DNA of 64,000 nucleotides from Symbiodinium natans (GCA_905221605.1 CAJNDS010002700.1:55882-119881), one strand, 5' to 3'. Positions 28,501 to 38,335 are shown, counted from the first letter of the stretch. Notes: a model not told the origin generated them from the sequence alone. Made by a program: numbers and translations.

Positions 28501-31500
28501 GCTCTCAGAACACTGTCCACAAATGCCACGGCATGAAACTCCAGAGACTGTCATAAACGGAAGTTTAGCGTTTAGGGTTGGGGAACTACCGTCCTTAATA
28601 GGGATTCTAGTAAGGGGTACTCTAATCCCTATTCAGGATTGAAAGTATAAGGGCGAACATCTCAAGTTCAGGGAATAGAATTTGGGCTTAAGCAAGGTGT
28701 TGGAGCATAGGGGTTGAAGGCATTCAGGGCCATTTGTCGAGTCTATCTAACTTAGAGGATCTGCGGACGTCGTAGAAGTGCGAACAAAGTTGTCATAAGT
28801 ACCCCAGAATTGACAAAAGTAAAAAAACCCACATTAGTGGGCTCATCCTACCCCCAAAAACTGCCTAAGTCCCCCGATCCTCCAATTGCAAAATGCTCAA
28901 GAGGTGTGGCTACCACGCGAGCACAGAAAGCTGCAAGTTGTCATCTTGCTCTGCAGCATTAATTTAGAGCAAGGGCATGATCGTATCTCAGAGCTGGGAT
29001 TGAAACCTACTTAAGCCCTAAACCCTAAGCCCGTGCAGAATTGTTAGACACAAAGTTGCGGGTTGTGGTTGAGGGTTTAGGGTTTAGGTTTAGAGTTTAG
29101 GGTTAAGGGTTTAGGGTTCAGGGTTGTGGAACACAGATTCCTGCTGAGGCACTCCTCAACACCAGATCGGGCATCGCCTCGACAACTGCACGCAGGAGGA
29201 AGGTGTCGACATCCCGAGGGAGCTGGTCACAGAAGCGCTTCAATGCCACCTGCCCCAACATAGCCCAAAATAGGGGCCTTAATAATTAAGGCAAAGTGTT
29301 TTGGGGGGCTAGTATAGTCTAATCAGATATGGGCCATAAGGGAATAGTATTAAACAATAGTAATTCTTCCGACCTACGTATATTCTACACGGGCAAACTA
29401 CAAACATAGACTGACAGACGGGACGGCGCAGCAGATTGCCACGGTAAGGCCTCGACGTTTTTGCTGTGCCTGAAAATAGACTGGAACATTGACATCACTG
29501 ACCGCTGCAGACAGCGTGCATGAGTAGTGGTCCCCGGCGTAACCGAGGAATAAAAGGGTGCCCTTTTTGGTTTTAAGGGGGTTGTAAGGGAACCCCAACC
29601 CTAAAAAAAGGACACGAGGGCCTACTCCGGGTCCTAGGTGGTCCACGGACAAGAAGCAACATCAAGTCATGCGCCTTGTGGTATGCCAAAGAGGAAGACA
29701 TGCACCAGATGGCATCATCGTCCTTGAGGGTTTAGGGTTTAGGGCTTAGGTTCGTTCTCTGCAGGCAGCACATGAAGCAATCGATTGCTCACCAAGCCAC
29801 GAAGTCTAAGCTCTTGTGCCCTGAACTGCCTATATTGCGGGGCCACCAAGCATCCTCGCTGGGTTCAGCGAGCTGTTGGGGGTTCTTGATGCCACTCTTC
29901 GCCAGCAAACCACGAAGGTCGTTCTTCTCTTTGTCGTCCAATTTTGTCCAGTCGACGGTGTAGCCCAGCTCTTGCTTCAGCATGCCTTGCATTTTGTCAA
30001 AACTGTCGGTCAGGTAGTGTTCGTTCTGGGTGAACAGATCCTCAGACAGCTCCTGTTTCAGGAGCTTCTCCTTGGCACGATGGCACTCCTCAGTGGCCCT
30101 CGTAGCCTCACTCAGCAATGCAGTCCGAAGTTCCTTCTCGAGCCGCGGATAGCCGCGTGCATGAGCAGCCACAGTGTTTTCGATGAGCTCGCACAACTCA
30201 GCTGCGACATGGTTGATGCAGGTCGTGGCAGGCACCCTCCACTTCTGCACCGACTTACGCACGATTTCTTGAGCCGCAGCATATGCAGCTGGCCCTCCTG
30301 GAAGTCGAAGTTCGCGCCCCTGGTAGTTCTCGATGAGCTCGCGCACCTCTTGGAGGGAGTAGCCGTGCACAGATCCGGATCCGTCCTTCGGGCACCACAG
30401 CTTCGCCTTCCACGGAAAAACGATGTCCTCTCCGACAAGCTCGGGTGGTCTCTGCGCAAACGTGCCCACGAGGGGTCTAGATACTTCTGTGTGTTTCTTC
30501 CCTTTCAGGACAACGTTTCCCATGTTCTTCCAACCACGTGCCCAACCTCTAGGCTTCGAGGTGGATTCGAGACACAGGACTTCCGTTCCCGATGCGGAAG
30601 CATGCACTCCACCCTTGCCATATCCGGCACGATACATGGATTCTTCGGGAAACTTCACCCAAGGTTGCTCACCAGTCTCCACCACTTGCGCACCAACTGG
30701 CAAAGAGGTTCCATGCAGGACCAGGCCTTCTTGGAGGACCTTGTCGCAATTCAAGTGCTGGGTGAGGGTCCACCAATCCTCCCAACTTCTCACCTCCACT
30801 TCAACATCATGCAAGCTCGTCATGCCGCCATCGTCCAGCACCTTGCGGCCAAGTTGGAAGGTGGGACGCAATTGGCGGCATTCGTCCAGCAAACGCCTGT
30901 GGTGCTGCTTGATGTGCTTCCAGAAGGTACGATGCTTGCCTTTCGCCTCAATCGCATCGTGGAGCTCACCCTTCACCCCCTCCAGGATGCGGATTAGCTT
31001 GATCTGCGCATCTCTGGGTTCCACGCCTTGGCCCAGCTTCTTGAGCTCCTGGCGTGATCAATCCAGTAAACGTTTGCAGCCATGACTTATAGGGCCCCCA
31101 CTAGAGAACACCGGATTATGACTCGTCACGAGGTGCTGTGATCTTTCTGAGTTGGGGCGGGCCATGATCTTATGTGGCCAAGGCAAGCAATCACAACAAC
31201 GAACGCACTTCTCCTCCTCAGCTTCGTCCAGTTGCGCCATCACATTTCTCTGTATCTTCGGCAACCTTACTTGTGCATAGACTCAAGTAACTTTGCAAGT
31301 AGGCTAACAGTAATTGCTGGTTGAAGCCGGCGTGTCTGCATTGCAGCCCAAGCAAGACACCATGTATGCTCCAACTAGAAGGAACCTTGGCCCATCGTTC
31401 TATTTAATGCAGCACTGTCTACATTGTCGTTAATATTATTCTTGACTTGAATGCTGAAATGCAGCTAGGGGCTCTTGCAGGATCAGATGACTCAGTTGTT

Positions 31501-33920
31501 CGCTGAGGAAGTCGCGAAGATTGCTGGTCCCACAACGTCTGCGAACACCCTGCCACTTGAGGCCATCGAAGAAATTGTGTTCGCTCTTCCGCGCTTGTTC
31601 ATGCGTCATGCCCTCCTGCAGCTCGTTCTGCGCAGGGTTCTTGACGGCATAATACCCGTGCTGCAGAAAGTAATCCTCTGTGGGCTCGGAAAGGAGTTGC
31701 ATGCGTTCGCCCTCCAGGCCTTCTGGAATCTTGTCAGCCTTGGTCAAGATACCTACGGTGCGTTGCCCATCAGGATCGAACTCCTTTGCCATCGCCCTCA
31801 CCTTCTGATTTTCCAGGTCATCGTCAAAGGGGCAGCACATAGCGATGAGCGTGTTCGAGCGCTGAATATACTCACCTTGACCGACATCAGGGTTTACGAA
31901 AATAATTACGGGACACCAGATTCGGTCCCCCAAACAGTAGGAAGTTAGTAGGATTCGCTCATAGTAAGGACCCCGAAATGGTACCTTAAGTTTGCACACA
32001 CAAACAACACAGCCGTCCTAAGAACTTCGGACACATCACCGTTCAATGTTGTAATGAGCTCCACTAGCTGCTCATCTTGGGCAGACGCGATCAACCCAGG
32101 CAAATCAATCAGCTGCAATTCCGCAAACCCTTCAGCTCGGATCTCAACTTGCACCACGTCCCGGGTAAACTCCACCATTTTTGTTGCCTGGCTCTCCTCC
32201 ACCAACTCCTTCAACGACTCCACCGTGTGCTCGGGCTCTTCCAAACCCACCCTGATGCTTGCAAGGAGGTCCGGGCGCAGCAGAACTGTTTGAGCCAGAG
32301 CCAAAAGCTCCGCAACCTCCGATCTCTCCGAGGTGGTGGCGAGCATCTGCCTGGTACGACCCAAAGAATCTAAGTTTGCGCACCGAAAGCTGACTGTGCA
32401 CTGGAAGTCGGCGTCCGAGGGCAAGGTGTAAATCTCGAATGCGCACCGAGTGCACGTGCCGGCGGCACGAGGTAGCGCAATGCCTGGTTCGGCTTACACC
32501 CCATAGCCTACAAACCCTAAACTCTGGCAGCTTTTGAAGGGGGGCCAATCTTCGGGTAGTTACATGGTCCCTGAATATGGGCCCTTAAATTAGGACCCTT
32601 TATACAAATTCAGGGCCCATACTTCAGAACGAGCTAAGGGACCATCTTAAGGGCCCATATAAGCACCCTTAGAGGAAAACGTCCTTCGAGTCGCTGTGTT
32701 TAGGGTTTAGGGTTCAGGGTTTGGGGCTTAGGGCCCTCAATGCCCTAGTGAGAAGCCGCACAGCCTGAACCACAAGTCTGAAGTCGATGGCTTACATTCA
32801 AAACCTTGGTCTTGGTCTTTGCCTAAGTGTCTGAAACCAAAAGGTTCAGGTTTAGGGCTAAGGGTTTAGGGCTTAGACCTCAAGGTTTACGGGCCGTTTA
32901 GGGAAGCATTCGATACAAAACCCTCAACCCTAAACCCTCAACCCTAGACCCTAAACCTTTCTGGCAGCTTGGACTTGCCGCTGCTCTGCTTTCCCACCAT
33001 GCAGATCCTTGGCAAGTCCACGTCCTCAGAATCCGGGTTTAGGGTTTAGGGTTTAGGGTTTAGGGCTAGGAGGGGGATGCAGAGTTCAGGCTTAGGCCTC
33101 AAAGTCTGATGTTCTGCAGGCACCCGGTTGCGGACTACATTAGGGGCCTGTTTAGTTGAAATGGGCATTGTGGGGAGGGAGTGTAGGATCTAACGCGACA
33201 GAGACTCTGTAATACAGAAGGAGATTGTCTATTGAGGCAAGCTTTCGGGCCCCTGCACTGGCTGTGGACTGGCGGGCTTAAGGGTTTAGGGCTTATGTTG
33301 TTCCGACTGGCTCAAGGATGGGGTTTGGGTGAGGATCACACAGCCATCAAAGCAGGAAAAAAGCAGGGGTTCTCAGGGAGGGTTCGTTGGTTCATGGCAT
33401 GGGTCAGTGGCGGCAGAATTGTTGGCGGCTTCTTGGCGGCGAGGGGAGAGGGTCTAGGGCGAAAATACGTATGAAGAACTAATAATTAATAATGGGACTT
33501 GCGACGTAGGCACCATAGCCCTGAAACTGAGCAACAATCCAGAATTGAGGGTTGAGGGTTGATGATTTAATTCGGCTCAGAAACCTCCTAACCACAACCC
33601 AGGTCCCTACTGACTGGCATACTTCATGGCAAATAGGGGTCGGAAGTATTCCCCTAGGCTCCCTTGAAGATTGTACTATAGTAACCCATAAACACTGTTC
33701 CCATTATTCAGGCCCCTATATTAAATTGGCCTGAAGGCCTAAGGCTTGAGTCATCCTAAACCCTAAACCCTAACACCCTGGCCCCTAAACCCAAAACCCC
33801 AAACCGTAAAGCCCAAACCGGCCTTTAAGGATACTAGGGGGCGCATCCGGCATGCTGCAGACAGGCTGCGGCATCGACGCCGAGGTCACGGAGCCGGCGA
33901 ATGATATCCATCGCCTTCAT
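25447..33920 (-). CDS. Dynamin-superfamily GTPase gene (Mx/dynamin-like), 14 exons; range includes introns
   Basis: Exons 5' to 3': 33920(or 33914)-33876, 33024-32969, 32483-32040, 31875-31475, 31048-29858, 29722-29675, 29249-29153, 28192-28113, 27664-27625, 26808-26763, 26258-26227, 26166-26114, 25826-25770, 25518-25447 (TAG). All joins from exon 3 on are in phase, about 885 residues in all. Seen motifs: P-loop GKQSSGKS (G1), GTCTRC (G2), DLPG (G3), TKAD (G4), a long stalk exon, then a GTPase effector domain (AYHKVALKRFCDQLPRDVDT and EERWQLTQK) and a basic, Pro-containing tail. Dynamins oligomerise on membranes and use GTP to cut or remodel them. The absence of a PH domain fits an Mx/DRP-type protein. 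One microexon coding the SVLEALSG-like stretch after GKS is missing between exons 2 and 3. Confidence 0.87.
25770..25826 (-). CDS. Dynamin exon: tail part 3
   Basis: ERTSWISYDFVSSTSRLKE, 19 codons, phase 0. Acceptor AAAAG|GAG, donor GA. Confidence 0.55.
25852..25952. mobile_element. Family D element in dynamin intron
   Basis: Closest to the 6840 copy; starts 26 bp from the exon end at 25826. Confidence 0.82.
25970..26089. mobile_element. Family B element inside a dynamin intron
   Basis: Lies 24 bp from one exon end; together with the family D copy at 25852-25952 it makes up most of the 287-nt intron. Confidence 0.85.
26114..26166 (-). CDS. Dynamin exon: basic tail part 2
   Basis: (L)ARRRFLTPGARGLPSTP, in phase on both sides. 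Acceptor TTTCAG|T, donor GA. The opposite strand here is also open (NGASIQELMAGHVLQEL), so strand is not proven. Confidence 0.45.
26227..26258 (-). CDS. Dynamin exon: basic tail part 1
   Basis: 32 nt coding (E)TPKPLSRAPR. The intron that follows (26226-26167) is 60 nt and largely telomeric repeat. Confidence 0.55.
26645..26731 (-). repeat. CCCTAAA array in dynamin intron
   Basis: About 12 copies just 3' (in the gene) of the exon at 26763-26808. Confidence 0.95.
26763..26808 (-). CDS. Dynamin exon: post-GED
   Basis: (G)EAEILVSAVDLVEA plus GA. Acceptor CTCAG|GA, donor GA (GAGGGG). Confidence 0.68.
26992..27153. mobile_element. Family B element split by a TTTAGGG array
   Basis: Ends CCTACTTGAAGCTTCATGGG and CCCATGAACCTTCAAG. 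Its middle holds about seven TTTAGGG copies (27029-27078). Confidence 0.82.
27625..27664 (-). CDS. Dynamin exon: GED last helix
   Basis: VQRLRKAQKALEE plus one base, the coiled end of GED. Acceptor CCAG|GTG, donor GA. Confidence 0.8.
27665..28112. other. Dynamin intron
   Basis: 448 nt, decayed TTTAGGG-like units and unique sequence; GC donor (GCGCGTCC), AG|G acceptor. Confidence 0.55.
28113..28192 (-). CDS. Dynamin exon: GED helix
   Basis: (R)LADADPQLLFAEDAQTVEER then WQLTQK; matches the LLxEDxxxxxxR end of GED. Acceptor TTGAG|GAT, donor GC. Confidence 0.83.
28578..28665. mobile_element. Family A element, diverged
   Basis: In a dynamin intron (between GED core and GED helix exons); both arms recognisable with several changes. 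Confidence 0.72.
29153..29249 (-). CDS. Dynamin exon: GED core
   Basis: VALKRFCDQLPRDVDTFLLR followed by AVVEAMPDLVLR. The KRFxDxxP pattern is the typical GTPase effector domain signature. Donor GT. Confidence 0.85.
29675..29722 (-). CDS. Dynamin exon: start of GED
   Basis: 16 codons, DDDAIWCMSSSLAYHK, phase 0 at both ends. A CCCTAAA array ends 3 nt before the acceptor AG. Donor GC. Confidence 0.75.
29858..31048 (-). CDS. Dynamin exon: stalk (middle domain)
   Basis: 1191 nt, 397 codons, the largest exon in the window. ELKKLGQGVEPRDAQIKLI opens the stalk; YSLQEVRELIENYQGREL and the TAHARGYPRLEKEL-like helices follow. Between them, around residues 100-210 of the exon, is a Gly/Trp-rich stretch (YGKGGVHASASG, GWARGWKNMG) with no obvious match in animal or plant dynamins. 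The frame stays open to 29789, but a GA donor after EPS joins in phase to the GED exons, so the extra tail is probably intron. Confidence 0.9.
31475..31875 (-). CDS. Dynamin exon: G4 and GTPase C-terminus
   Basis: 401 nt. EYIQRSNTLIAMCCPFDDD, then DPDGQRTVGILTKADKI (G4 TKAD), then the LRDFLSEQLSHLILQ helix. Donor GA (GAGCCC), next exon GAGCTC. Confidence 0.93.
31889..31989. mobile_element. Family D element filling most of a dynamin intron
   Basis: GGGTTTACGAAAATAA at one end and ACCCCGAAATGGTACCTTA at the other, with AGTAGGATTC inside. Other copies: 5823-5920, 6840-6945, 25852-25952, 34636-34731, 58591-58690. Here it is about 100 of 164 intron bases. Confidence 0.82.
32040..32483 (-). CDS. 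Dynamin exon: G2 and G3
   Basis: 444 nt. Starts IALPRAAGTCTRCAFEIYTL (switch I Thr) and contains LQLIDLPGLIAS (G3) and LITTLN near the end. GT donor, with GTGA repeated at both intron junctions. Confidence 0.92.
32969..33024 (-). CDS. Dynamin exon: P-loop (G1)
   Basis: DVDLPRICMVGKQSSGKS; GKQSSGKS is the dynamin P-loop. Acceptor CTGAG|GAC. The donor is uncertain; GC (GCTGCC) leaves AA. Confidence 0.85.
33876..33920 (-). CDS. Dynamin exon 1
   Basis: MKAMDIIRRLRDLGV. Either an initiator exon at ATG 33920, or an internal exon starting at AAG|GCG (33914). A CCCTAAA array ends only a few bases upstream, which favours the second reading. Donor GA (GATGCC). Confidence 0.7.
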
Positions 33921-34168
33921 GCCAAAGGGTTTAGGGTTTAGGGTTTAGGGTTTAGGGTTTAGGGTTGATTTACCACCACCACCACTCCCCCTCCCAATCA
34001 CTTGAAGACGCAAACAAGGGTGGTAGGGTGGGGGGTGGGGGGCCTGTTAGGAGGGGCGGATGAGGAGCAGCGCAAACCCTAAACCCTAAACCCCTAACGC
34101 TAAACCCCATAAACCCAAAACCCTAAAAGCCAAAACCCTAAACCCTAAACCCTTAATAGTAATCTTAC

Positions 34169-34212
34169 CACCAGTTCAGGATGCCTCCATCGACGACCCG
34201 GACCACTGGCAC
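34169..34212 (-). CDS. Rhodanese-like exon
   Basis: CTCAG|GTG acceptor and a near-ideal donor GTAAG enclose VPVVRVVDGGILNW. VxVxDGGxxxW is the end of a rhodanese (sulfurtransferase) domain. The rest of such a gene was not found. The DNA just upstream is open in another frame (YWFDRIPLVREKLLS). Confidence 0.4.
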
Positions 34213-34274
34213 CTGAGAGCAGTTTCTCGCGGACCAGCGGAATCCGATCAAACCAGTAGAGGAGCGTGTATTGA

Positions 34275-34353
34275 TTGGGATGTTCCCCCGCTTATACTAA
34301 CAGTCCTTAATAGGGATTATAGATAAAGGACTGTTAGACAAAGGGGCAACGAC
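34275..34353. mobile_element. Family A element, internal deletion
   Basis: Perfect left end; the middle GGGGGTACTA part is missing. Confidence 0.8.
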
Positions 34354-34635
34354 CATGTAAGTCCCTTAGATGGTCCTCGCCTAAAGAACTTGCGAAGATG
34401 CCGGATTGTTTGCACTCACAGTACCGCCTGCAATCGATTTCCAACAATTCGGATGATCAGTACTCATTCTTAACAGAGGAAAACCTGACCCAGAGTATGA
34501 GCAGCCAAAGGATCAAAGTTCGGCCCTCAGACAGGCGAAGCAGAGAAAACCCTTAAACCAGAGTAGGTTCCGATTCGATCTGATTCAGATAAATTTTAAG
34601 GGGGTTAGTATGAATATGTACTGCGAGGGCAAGGG

Positions 34636-34731
34636 GTGATTTGGGGGTTTACGAAAATAAGGCAACCCCGAATATAGATCCCGAACAGTAGGATTCCCTT
34701 GTAATATGGACCCCAAAATAAGGTAACCCTC
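34636..34731. mobile_element. Family D element
   Basis: GGGGGTTTACGAAAATAAGG to AAAATAAGGTAACCCT, the copy most like the one in the dynamin intron. Confidence 0.82.
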
Positions 34732-34804
34732 AACCCTAAATCCGAAACTTCCTACACTTCCTAAACCCTAAACCCTCATTTCGGAAACCCTCACATCAGC
34801 CGAC

Positions 34805-34873
34805 GCCGCCGGCGCTGCAGCCGCCATGTCGGGCCAAAGAATGCCAGCGGTCGTCTCCAGCTTCTTGCACATC
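34805..34873 (-). CDS. Candidate exon MCKKLETTAGILWPD
   Basis: CCCAG|G acceptor followed by 20+ open codons ending in an Ala-rich stretch. Could be upstream of the rhodanese-like exon. No family recognised. Confidence 0.35.
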
Positions 34874-34965
34874 CTGGGAGCCGGGGGTTTAGGGTTTAGG
34901 GTTTCGGGTTTAGGGTTATATCTATCTATATACGTATCTTATTTATCCATATTTCTTAATTTATG

Positions 34966-35013
34966 ATATATATATATATATATATATGCATACATATATA
35001 TATATATGTATAT
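34966..35013. repeat. TA dinucleotide repeat
   Basis: (TA)n broken once, followed by a run of C (35021-35037). Confidence 0.9.
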
Positions 35014-35037
35014 ATGGTCAGCCCCCCCCCCCCCCCC

Positions 35038-35229
35038 ATGATCCACACCTATGGTTTTCCTGTCTTCGTCTTTGTCTGATTTTCTGCTTTTTCCTCGCGA
35101 AAATGCAGTAAAAACTGCACTGGAATACAAAAAGCTCCATTATATTATCCTCTATAAAAACACTAGTGTTTTTAATGTGCATTTTGCTTCTGAAACTTGG
35201 GTCTTGCGGCTCCATAAAATTTTAGAAGG
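35038..35229. other. AT-rich unique segment
   Basis: Short open frames on both strands, but codon choice and the AT-rich flanks do not look like the exons elsewhere. Contains GTGTTTTTAATGTGCATTTT and a CACTAGTG palindrome. Nothing supported. Confidence 0.4.
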
Positions 35230-35815
35230 GTAGCCATTTAGAAGTTTAAGGCGTTTCAGGGTTTTAGGGGTTTGTGAAAATTTAGATGATCTGAAGAAGG
35301 CACCGGGGCTTCCCCAGACCATTTGCAATTTTGAAAGTCCTTAAAAAAGGGGCAGCCCTTTTCAAATTTGAAGGGCTTTAAGGTATTTAAAGCCTTTCAA
35401 AATTTTCAAGATTTAAAGGATCTTAAAAGGCTTTAAAGCCCTTAAACAAGCTCGAAACGTTTATCCCTTAAAAGTCTAAAATTCCTTAAAATTTAAAACG
35501 GGCAGCCGTTCAAAATTAAGGAAGTTACGGATTTTAGAATTGAACATCCAAAAAATCTTTAAACTTTAAAAGGACAGCCATTTGCAACTGTAAGAATTTC
35601 AGGGTTTTACGGACTTGTAAAAATTTATATGGTCTGGGGAAGGCAACGGGGCTTCTCCAGACCAAAGGCTGCACAGGCTTTCATACCTTCATAATCCTGA
35701 GAATGTTTAAACAGAAGCTCAAAGATTTTTATAAGATTTTAAGGATTTTAAAAGTTTAGATGGTTTGGGGAAGCCCCAGTGCCTTCCCCAGATCATGAAA
35801 ACTTGCAAAAACCCT
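35230..35815. other. AT-rich region with GGTCTGGGGAAGCC hairpins
   Basis: Low-complexity TTTAAAGG-like sequence. A 35-bp imperfect palindrome (TCTGGGGAAGGC / GCCTTCCCCAGA type) occurs at 35290, 35630 and 35760, and again at 36737. No gene seen. Confidence 0.7.
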
Positions 35816-37017
35816 TAAACCCCTTAACCCTAAAAACCAAACCCGAAACCCTTAACACTAAACCCTAAACACTCAGCACCAGACCCTAAACACTAACCCA
35901 AAAACTTAACACTAGGCCCTTAGCACAAACCCCAAACACTTAGCATTAAACCCTAAACACTTAAGCACTAGACCCTAAACACTAAACCCTAAACACTTAA
36001 AGACTACACCCTAAAAACTAAACCCTACACATTACACACTAAACCCTACACACTAAACCCTGAACACCAGTAAAAATCCTTTAAACCCTTAATCCAAAAA
36101 ACCAAACCCGAAACCCTTAACACTAAACCCTAAACACTCAGCACTAGACCCTAAACACTAACCCTAAAAACTTAACACTAGGCCCACGAACCCCAAACAC
36201 TTGACACGAAACCCTAAACACTTAAGCACTACTAAACCCTAAACACTCAGCACCAGACCCTAAACACTAACCCTAACAACTTAACACGAAGCCCTTAGCA
36301 CAAACCCCAAACACTTAACAGGAAACCCTAAACACTTAAGCACTAGACCCTAAACACTAAACCCTAAACACTTAAAGACTACACCCTAAAAACCTAAACC
36401 CTAAACATTACACACTAAACCCTACACACTAAACCCTGAACACTAGTAACAATCCTTAAAAACCCGCAACCCAAAAAAACGAAACGCTCAGCGCTGAACC
36501 CTAAACACTCAGCACTAGACCCTAAACACTAACCCTAAAAGCTTAACACTAAGCCTTTAGCACGAACCCCAAACACTGAACGCGAAACCCTAAACACTTA
36601 AGCACTAAACCCTTACTAAACACTAAACCCTAAACACTTAAACACTACACCCTAAACACTAAACCCTAAACATTACACACTAAACCCTGAAAACTAAACC
36701 CTAAACCCTAAACAGAAGGATTTTTCAAGTTGTCAATGGTCTGGGGAAGCCCCGGTGCCTTCCCCAGATCATTTAAATTTGTAAAAACCCTTAAAACCCT
36801 TAACCTAAAAACCAAACCCGAAACCTTTAACACTAAACCCTAAACACTAGCCCTAAAACCTTAACACTAAGTAAGCCCTTAGCACAAACCCCAAACACTT
36901 AGCACGAAACCCTAAACACTTAAGCACTTAACCCAAGAACTAAACCTGACATATTCCAAACTAAACCCTAAACATTAGACACTAAACCCTGAACCCTAAA
37001 CCCTAAACCCTAAACAG
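35816..37017 (-). repeat. AAACCCTAAACAC satellite with higher-order repeats
   Basis: CCCTAAACACTTAGCAC-like units; the block from AACCAAACCCGAAACCC recurs at about 35836, 36101, 36475 and 36807, so a higher-order unit of about 270-370 bp has been duplicated. Confidence 0.85.
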
Positions 37018-37386
37018 TAATGTCGTATCCTGATTAGTCTGGACCCCTCCAATAATGAAAAGTTTTCCAAAAATTATTCAGGAGACAAAAATTCGATTGC
37101 CCCCCCCCCCCCCACAATAAAGTAAAGTTTTTCGGGCATGCGTTTCGGAAGAGACAAAAAAAAGAGAACAAGATGATGAAAGAAAAGAGCAAAAGAAGAG
37201 CAGCCTAAGAGGAGAGGGAGAGGAAGAGGAGAGGGAAGAGGAGCGAAGAGGAAATGAAGAGGAGCCGGTGGGGGGGGCCCGGGGCCGAAAATTAGTTTGG
37301 GGGGGTCCCTTTTTTTGGTGACACTATTGCGGGGGTGGATTTAGTTGGGGGGGGGGGGCCCCCACACTAATCAGGATACCACATTA
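37018..37386. mobile_element. 370-bp non-autonomous transposon-like element
   Basis: Left end TAATGTCGTATCCTGATTAG and right end, read inverted, TAATGTGGTATCCTGATTAG match at 19 of 20 bases and continue a few more. The inside is purine-rich (AGAGGAAGAG type) and has no ORF. Confidence 0.82.
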
Positions 37387-37604
37387 AACCCCAAAGCCGG
37401 AACCTCGAGCCCTACTAAATCTAAACCTGAAACCAAAATCCCGTCGGGGTTTCAGATGCTTACTGTTAGGGTTTCAAAGTTTAGGGTTGTATTTGGGGTT
37501 TAGCCGAGCCGCTTGACCCTAAACCCTAAACCCTTAACTTAACACTCAACCCTAAACACAAAACACTAAACCCTGAAACCTACACACTAAACCCTAAACA
37601 CTAG

Positions 37605-38335
37605 ATTTCCAGAAAAAATATGGAGTACCCGGGCTCCAGACTCCAGACACTAGATTTCCAGAAAAATTCTGGAGTACCCGTGCCCCGGACTCCAAACACT
37701 AGATTTCCAGAAAAAATCTGGAGTACCCGGGCCCCGGACTCCCGACTCCAGATTTCCAGAAAAATCTGGAGTACCCGGGCCCCGGACTCCAGACTCCAGA
37801 TTTCCAGAAAAAATCTGGAGTACCGGGGCCCCGGACTCCAGACTCCAGATTTCCAGAAAAAATCTGGAGTACCGGGGCCCCGGACTCCAGACTCCAGATT
37901 TCCAGAAAAAATCTGGAGTACCGGGGCCCCGGACTCCAGACTCCAGATTTCCAGAAAAAATCTGGAGTAGTAGCGGGGCCCCGCACTCCAGACTCCAGAT
38001 TTCCAGAAAAAATCTGGAGTACCCGGGCCCCGGACTCCAGACTCCAGATTTCCAGAAAAATCCTGGAGTACCCGCGGCCCCAGACTCCAGATTACAGACT
38101 CCAGAATCTGGAGTCCAGGGTCCCGGTACTCCAGATTTTTTCTGAAAATCTGGAGTCTGGAGTCTGGAGGTACTCCAGATTTTTTCTGGCAATCTGGAGT
38201 CTGGGGGTACTCCAGAATTTTTCTGGAAATCTGGAGTCTGGAGTCTGGGGGTACTCCAGATATTTTCTGGAAATCTGGAGTCTGGAGTCCCGCATACTCC
38301 AGATTTTTCTGGAAACCTGGAGTCTGGAGTCCCCA
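37605..38335. repeat. Palindromic CTCCAGATTTCCAG satellite
   Basis: Units of about 49-60 bp (GACTCCAGATTTCCAGAAAA / ATCTGGAGTACCGG). Orientation flips at about 38105, so the array is one large inverted repeat, about 490 bp on the left and 230 bp on the right. Open frames across it are by-products. Confidence 0.92.

Noticed and set aside
29789-29857. C-terminal tail of the long dynamin frame
   Set aside because: A GA donor at 29857 joins in phase to clear GED exons, so the tail is more likely intron read-through.
29876-30997. 373-residue plus-strand frame opposite the dynamin exon
   Set aside because: Shadow of the dynamin stalk exon, which has family similarity on minus.
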